Part shown: piece by piece, positions 43,975 through 48,872 of the stretch
How positions within the stretch are numbered: the first letter of the stretch is position 1
Layout of the letters: every line of letters starts with the position of its first letter
From: Bacteroidales bacterium
GTDB lineage: Bacteria > Bacteroidota > Bacteroidia > Bacteroidales > Paludibacteraceae
DNA length: 48,872 bases
Direction of reading: 5' to 3'
NCBI GenBank assembly: GCA_021371875.1
Contig: JAJFVH010000157.1
Coordinates: 1-48,872, forward strand
Notes under the pieces: model-generated
The model's database searches: none
Told to the model about the DNA's origin: nothing
The model's input: the letters and a program-made list of their open reading frames with translations, nothing else
Position numbers and translations under genes: made by a program

Positions 43975-46900
43975 ATGAAATACTCTTTGTTGGCTTTCGC
44001 TCTCTTCCTTTCTGTGGGTCTACGAGCCGAAACTTATAATTTTGCCAGATTAGATAATACGCATGGTTTGTCCAATAATCAGATTGAGTGTGTTTTTAAA
44101 GACAGCAGGGGTTTTGTGTGGATAGGTACAAACTTTGGACTGAACAGGTATGATGGCTATCATGTCAAGGTTTACAAGTCGATAAAAAACGACACGACCA
44201 GTTTAATATACAATTCCATTTCGGAGATACAAGAAGATAGAATGGGAAATCTATGGATAAAGAGTAATCCCAATTATGTGGTTTACGATGTGCGTACCGA
44301 GAAATTTATCCGCAACCTTTCACTTATACTTTCACCCCTGGGTATAAATTTCACTCCCACTTTGGTTCAAATTGACCATCGGAAGAATTATTACTTTTAC
44401 CATTCAGGCGATGGCGTGTATAAATACGACGTAACAAGCAAGAAACTCCGTCGGTTTAAACAATCTTCCGACCCCAATACGCTTAGCAGCGGGACAATTA
44501 ACAGCATCAGGGTGGAGCAGGACTTTTTCTGGGTTTTGTTCCAATCGGGTTTGCTGGAAAGGTTCAACGAAAAAACAAATACCGTGGATTTTCGGAATCA
44601 GTATGTAATGGATAAAGCCAAAGGTTCTACAATTGGCAAAAGCCTTTTTCTCGATTCCAACGGTTGTCCGTGGGTTTTCCCTGGCATAAGCGACAAGGGA
44701 ATTTTGTATTATGATATGACAAAATCGCGATGGATTTTCTTCGGAAATGATAAGAAAGAATTTAACGGGCCATTCGACCAGTTTATCAGTTCCAACTTTG
44801 TGCGCGATGTGGCTCAGGATCAAAACGGACGGATATGGATAGCTACCGACCACGGAGGAATCAATATTTTTGATAAAAAGACCAACGGAGTAACCGTGCT
44901 CCGCAACGACCCAATGAATCCGAACTCCCTCAGTCAAAATTCGGCTATCAGCTTATTTTGCGATAACACCGGCATCATGTGGGTGGGAACTTACAAAAAC
45001 GGAGTATCATATTATCATCCGGGAATGTTTAAATTCGATAAGTCGCCTTTGTTTTTTTATCATAATCCGAATTTGGAAACGAAAGATTGTAACTCGATTT
45101 ACGAAGACCGCGAGGGGAATTTATGGATAGGAACCAATGGAAGCGGCCTGTTGAAATGGGATAAAAAGAGCCAGAGTTTCCGGCTTTACCGGAATCAAAA
45201 GGATGATCCTGCGAGTATTTCATCCGATATTATAATTTCGATATTGGAGGATAAGAAAGGAACTTTATGGTTTGGAACTTTCCTGGGCGGGCTGAATCAG
45301 ATGGTTGGTGATCGGTTTAACCACTACGAACCCGATGTGAATAATCCCAATTCAATTTCTAATAAAAGCATTTACGGCTTGGTGGAAGATCATCAGCAAA
45401 ATCTCTGGATCGGAACTCTTGGAGGCGGTGTAGATCAGTTGGATGTTACGCGAAAAAACTTTCGCCGTCACGATACCGGCAATGTCCCCGGCATATCGTC
45501 AAACTACATTCTTTCCATGTACTCCAAGGATTCTACTTTGGTGTATTTATGTACATCGGCGGGAATTGATTTGCTTAACACGGAGACCAACACCATTATG
45601 CCCGTTTTCAAAGAGCAATCCCAACGGAATAAACTTTCCGATTTAATTATTTATAATACCCTTATCGACAGCCGGAACCAATTGTGGATAGCGACCGATA
45701 ACGGCATTAATATTTTCAATCCCGACCGGAATGCCATTAGCTACTTAAATATAAGCAGTGGATTACCGAGCGATCAGGTGGTGTCGTTAGTGGAAGATAA
45801 CAATGGAAACATCTGGGCAGGTACGCGTAACGGACTGGCATGTATCTATTGCACATTGGGAACATCGAGCCGCAAGTATGAATACACCATTGTATCGTTC
45901 GATGAAAACGATGGATTGCTTAGCTCTATTCTAAATCAGAATGCCGTATTCAAAAACAAACAAGGTAAAATCTATATTGGCTGCACGAAAGGATATACTG
46001 TTTTCGATCCGAAGGCCATCCGCTTTAATAATATCGTACCGCAACCACGCTTCACCGATTTAGTAATAAGTAATGAAGAAATACAACCAGGCGAAAAATA
46101 TAAAAATCGGGTTATTCTGGATAATTCTATCGCTCACAAGAACCGGATTGTATTACATTACGATGAGAAAAACTTTACCATCAATTTTTCGGCGCTCAGC
46201 TATATTCACTCTGAAAAGAACCGTTACCGTTACAAGTTGAAAGGCTTCGATGAGGACTGGAGCGAAACCAAAAGCGGTATCGGCTCGGCATCATATTCCA
46301 ACCTGAATCAAGGAACCTACGAACTGATAGTGTATGCCAGCAACAACGATAATGTATGGAGCGCCAAACCACTGGTTCTCGAAATTGTTATCCAGCCTCC
46401 GTTTTGGTTAACGTGGTGGTCTATTACCATTTATATAATTCTCGGATCGTTCCTTTTATGGTATATAATTAACTTTAACCTGCACAAACAAAAACGTGAA
46501 TTTGAAAATACCCAACGCATGCGCGAAGCCAGGCAGCTGCACGAGATGGATGAAATGAAATTCCGCTTTTTTACCAATATCAGTCATGAATTCCGGACAC
46601 CGCTTACCCTTATTATTTCGCCGGTCGAAAAACTGCTTCGCGAAACAAAATCGGAAGATGAAAAGACTTTGCTTTCCATTATTCAACGGAATGCCTACGG
46701 TTTGCTGGAACTGGTCAATCAACTGCTCGATTTCCGGAAACTGGATGTTCAGAAAGACACACTGAATATCTCGGTGGGCGATGTGGTGGCTTTTATCAAA
46801 GATATTTGCTATTCTTTTACTGAATTGGCCAACCGCAAATCAATTAATTTCTCATTTTCAACCTCCATAACTGAGTTACGTATGGAGTTTGATTCCGAAA

Positions 46901-48105
46901 AGATGAAAAAAATAGTGTTTAATCTGCTTTCCAACGCTTTTAAATTTACACCCAATGGCGGAAAGATTGATGTCAACCTGAGTTTGATTCAGCAACTGAA
47001 CGATGATAAAAAGCTATTAAAAATTACAGTTTCAGATAGCGGAATCGGAATCCCCGCAAAAGATCTGGATCGTATTTTTGAACGGTTTTACCGGGTGGAG
47101 AATCCGGAAAACGGACATCAAACAGGAACAGGCGTCGGGCTTCACATTGCGAGCGAATATGTTAAGTTACATCAGGGAGAAATCGTAGTGGAAAGCCAGT
47201 TAGGGAAAGGATCCGTGTTTACCGTTTTAATTCCGGCTTTACAACATATTCACGAAGAAATGATAGCACAAAATGGAACCCATGGGGATAAACCCGAAAT
47301 ACTGACACCCGAAGAAGAGGTATTAAACGAAGAACACAAGAGCAAATTGCCCCTTATGTTGGTGGTGGACGATAACGAAGATTTCCGCAATTTTATTTCC
47401 GCGTTATTTGCTGAAAGCTACCGTATTCTGAAAGCTGAAGATGGTGAAAAAGCATATCAAATCATTCTCGACAGGATGCCCGATTTGATTATTTGCGACG
47501 TAATGATGCCCAATATGGATGGTTTTGAACTTTGTAAACTGGTAAAACAAGATATACGCGTTTCGCACATTCCGATTATTCTACTCACAGCCAAGGCAGG
47601 AGACGAAAATAAATACCACGGGTTGGAACTTGGCGCCGAAGACTATATTGCCAAACCTTTCAATATGGAAATGCTCTCGCTGAAAGTTTCACGTATTATT
47701 GAACGGCAAAAGAAAACCCGCGAACAGTTTAAGCGAAAAGTGGATATTACCACAGGCGAAGTGGAAATTACTTCAATGGATGAGAAATTTGTAAAAAAAG
47801 CAGTTGCTCTTGTTGAAGCAAATATTGCCAACAGTAATTTCCTGGTAGAAGACCTTTGCCGTGAAATGGGAATGAGCCGGGTATATTTTTATAAAAAGAT
47901 TTTGTCGCTTACCGATAAAACGCCTTCGGAATTTATACGCTTTATCCGGCTGAAACGTGCAACCGATTTATTGGAAAAAAGCCAATTGTTTGTAAATGAA
48001 GTAGCTTATCAGGTAGGATTCAACGATCCGAAGTATTTCCGAAAATATTTTAAAGATGAATTTGGAATCAGTCCGAGTGAATACAAGAAAAAGTTTATAA
48101 ATTAA
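43975..48105 (+). CDS. Hybrid two-component system sensor/regulator (HTCS)
   Basis: A one-protein sensor and transcription factor that senses a specific oligosaccharide in the periplasm and switches on the adjacent PUL. ATG at 43975 gives a signal peptide (MKYSLLAFALFLSVGLRAE). The order is: two periplasmic propellers of Reg_prop repeats (about 25-725; many GNLWIGT, GLSNNQIECVFKDSRGFVWIGT, GLPSDQVVSLVEDNNGNIWAGT), Y_Y_Y domain (about 735-805), one membrane helix (about 813-835), histidine kinase with phospho-acceptor His871 in NISHEFRTPL and ATP-binding ISNAFKF..GTGVGL boxes, receiver domain with Asp1175 in DLIICDVMMPNMDG, and a C-terminal AraC-type HTH (FNDPKYFRKYFKDEFGISPSEYKKKF). All catalytic parts are intact in the 1376 residues. 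Xyloglucan oligosaccharide is the likely signal. Confidence 0.95.
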   Translation: MKYSLLAFALFLSVGLRAETYNFARLDNTHGLSNNQIECVFKDSRGFVWIGTNFGLNRYDGYHVKVYKSIKNDTTSLIYNSISEIQEDRMGNLWIKSNPNYVVYDVRTEKFIRNLSLILSPLGINFTPTLVQIDHRKNYYFYHSGDGVYKYDVTSKKLRRFKQSSDPNTLSSGTINSIRVEQDFFWVLFQSGLLERFNEKTNTVDFRNQYVMDKAKGSTIGKSLFLDSNGCPWVFPGISDKGILYYDMTKSRWIFFGNDKKEFNGPFDQFISSNFVRDVAQDQNGRIWIATDHGGINIFDKKTNGVTVLRNDPMNPNSLSQNSAISLFCDNTGIMWVGTYKNGVSYYHPGMFKFDKSPLFFYHNPNLETKDCNSIYEDREGNLWIGTNGSGLLKWDKKSQSFRLYRNQKDDPASISSDIIISILEDKKGTLWFGTFLGGLNQMVGDRFNHYEPDVNNPNSISNKSIYGLVEDHQQNLWIGTLGGGVDQLDVTRKNFRRHDTGNVPGISSNYILSMYSKDSTLVYLCTSAGIDLLNTETNTIMPVFKEQSQRNKLSDLIIYNTLIDSRNQLWIATDNGINIFNPDRNAISYLNISSGLPSDQVVSLVEDNNGNIWAGTRNGLACIYCTLGTSSRKYEYTIVSFDENDGLLSSILNQNAVFKNKQGKIYIGCTKGYTVFDPKAIRFNNIVPQPRFTDLVISNEEIQPGEKYKNRVILDNSIAHKNRIVLHYDEKNFTINFSALSYIHSEKNRYRYKLKGFDEDWSETKSGIGSASYSNLNQGTYELIVYASNNDNVWSAKPLVLEIVIQPPFWLTWWSITIYIILGSFLLWYIINFNLHKQKREFENTQRMREARQLHEMDEMKFRFFTNISHEFRTPLTLIISPVEKLLRETKSEDEKTLLSIIQRNAYGLLELVNQLLDFRKLDVQKDTLNISVGDVVAFIKDICYSFTELANRKSINFSFSTSITELRMEFDSEKMKKIVFNLLSNAFKFTPNGGKIDVNLSLIQQLNDDKKLLKITVSDSGIGIPAKDLDRIFERFYRVENPENGHQTGTGVGLHIASEYVKLHQGEIVVESQLGKGSVFTVLIPALQHIHEEMIAQNGTHGDKPEILTPEEEVLNEEHKSKLPLMLVVDDNEDFRNFISALFAESYRILKAEDGEKAYQIILDRMPDLIICDVMMPNMDGFELCKLVKQDIRVSHIPIILLTAKAGDENKYHGLELGAEDYIAKPFNMEMLSLKVSRIIERQKKTREQFKRKVDITTGEVEITSMDEKFVKKAVALVEANIANSNFLVEDLCREMGMSRVYFYKKILSLTDKTPSEFIRFIRLKRATDLLEKSQLFVNEVAYQVGFNDPKYFRKYFKDEFGISPSEYKKKFIN

Positions 48106-48272
48106 TTGGGCGTATATTGATAGGCAGTAATTTAAGTAAATGGTAGGCAGATAACATTTGAACCCCGAAATTGAATCATTCCGAACATGTCGGATCAATT
48201 TAAACATCATATTATAAAGATATTATACAGGCATTTCCCGTGAAAGTCAGTATTTTTACGTAATTAATAGTC

Positions 48273-48872
48273 ATGCAAATGAAGTATATACATTGGGTCA
48301 TACTGTTTTTCCCTTTAAATTTCGGGTTAATGGCTCAAACGGTTTATCCGTTTCAAGATAATTCGCTGTCCGACGATGCACGCCTTGACAACCTACTTTC
48401 GTTGATGACCATCGATGAAAAAGTAAATGCTCTTTCTACCAATCTGGGTGTTCCGCGCCTTGGCATTCGCAATACAGGTCATTCCGAAGGTTTGCACGGC
48501 ATGGCACTTGGCGGGCCGGGGAATTGGGGCGATTTTATCAACAAAGGAAATCCGAAGACCTATCCGACTACCATTTTCCCTCAAGCTTACGGACTGGGAG
48601 AAACCTGGGATCCGGATCTTATTCAAAAAGTGGCGGATATTGAAGCTACAGAAGTCCGTTATTATACTCAAAATCCTAATTTTCAGGTTGGAGGCATGGT
48701 GATGCGTGCACCTAATGCCGATCTGGCGCGCGACCCCCGCTGGGGACGCACCGAAGAAAGTTACGGGGAAGATGCGTTTCTGGGTTCGCGTCTGACCGTG
48801 GCCTTTGTCAAAGGATTGCAGGGAAACGACCCGCGATACTGGAAGTCGGCTTCGCTGATGAAACATTTCCTG
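48273..48872 (+). CDS. GH3 beta-glucosidase (3' partial)
   Basis: Exo-acting beta-glucosidase, expected to remove glucose from the non-reducing end of xyloglucan oligosaccharides once xylose has been removed. ATG at 48273 (or 48279) leads a signal peptide (YIHWVILFFPLNFGLMAQ). The frame stays open to the last base, 200 codons visible. The mature part shows the GH3 N-terminal domain: LDNLLSLMTIDEKVNAL, LGIRNTGHSEGLHGMA, FPQAYGLGETWDPDLI, and the family motif RAPNADLARDPRWGRTEESYGEDAFLGSRL, with ASLMKHFL running off the edge. The nucleophile Asp lies beyond the window. It follows the HTCS by 167 bp on the same strand. Beta-xylosidase or another GH3 activity is possible. Confidence 0.9.
   Translation, partial: MQMKYIHWVILFFPLNFGLMAQTVYPFQDNSLSDDARLDNLLSLMTIDEKVNALSTNLGVPRLGIRNTGHSEGLHGMALGGPGNWGDFINKGNPKTYPTTIFPQAYGLGETWDPDLIQKVADIEATEVRYYTQNPNFQVGGMVMRAPNADLARDPRWGRTEESYGEDAFLGSRLTVAFVKGLQGNDPRYWKSASLMKHFL

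Noticed and set aside
48393-48866. 157-codon minus-strand ORF at the window end
   Set aside because: It is the complement of the GH3 coding sequence, whose plus frame gives clear GH3 motifs and is open to the window end.

Overview
The window looks like a chromosomal segment of a Bacteroidales-type Bacteroidota, perhaps Paludibacter- or Dysgonomonas-like; the genus is a guess. The indications are a SusC/SusD pair, a hybrid two-component regulator (HTCS), BACON domains, type IX secretion (T9SS) C-terminal signals, a DUF5074/BtuG-like lipoprotein, and several promoters with the TAnnTTTG -7 element of this phylum. No tRNA, rRNA, CRISPR array, transposase or phage gene was recognised.

Region 1 (1-11705, + strand) is a beta-mannan/glucomannan operon. 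In order it encodes GH26 beta-mannanase (5' end outside the window), GH130 mannosylglucose phosphorylase, GH27 alpha-galactosidase, a GPH-family sugar symporter, a GH94 cellobiose-phosphorylase-like enzyme, cellobiose 2-epimerase and a GH5 glycanase, followed by an AraC-type regulator. The inferred route is: extracytoplasmic GH26, GH5 and GH27 cut and debranch the polymer; the symporter imports disaccharides; the epimerase converts mannobiose to mannosylglucose; GH130 and GH94 phosphorolyse mannosylglucose and cellobiose. Nearly every gene junction carries a GC-rich palindromic repeat, and three copies lie in frame inside coding sequences.

Region 2 (11.8-16.4 kb) is mostly housekeeping: a secreted protein of unknown function, a UPF0104/LPG-synthase-TM protein and a GtrA-like protein on the minus strand, then rsmA (ksgA) and corA. 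A 0.66-kb gap with palindromic repeats and a possible 46-codon ORF follows.

Region 3 (17-25.2 kb) concerns metal and cofactor uptake. A PepSY-TM protein and a TonB-dependent siderophore receptor lie on the minus strand. A cobalamin riboswitch (20984-21254) precedes a BtuB-like TonB receptor and a BtuG-like propeller lipoprotein, then a separately promoted TlpA-like thioredoxin. The peripheral arms of the riboswitch carry copies of the same GC-rich palindromes found in the mannan operon.

Region 4 (25.2-31.5 kb) has a roughly 295-bp inverted-repeat element, two tandem secreted endonuclease I proteins (the first with a clear T9SS tail, the second with added lamin-tail-like and fibronectin-like domains), and a secreted BNR-4 propeller protein.

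Region 5 (31.5 kb to the end) is a polysaccharide utilisation locus that best fits xyloglucan. On the minus strand: GH31 alpha-xylosidase with a PA14 insert, SusC, SusD, a surface glycan-binding lipoprotein, a terminator, a small coiled-coil lipoprotein, and a BACON-BACON-GH5 endoglucanase with its own candidate promoter. Divergently on the plus strand: the HTCS regulator and a GH3 beta-glucosidase cut off by the window end.
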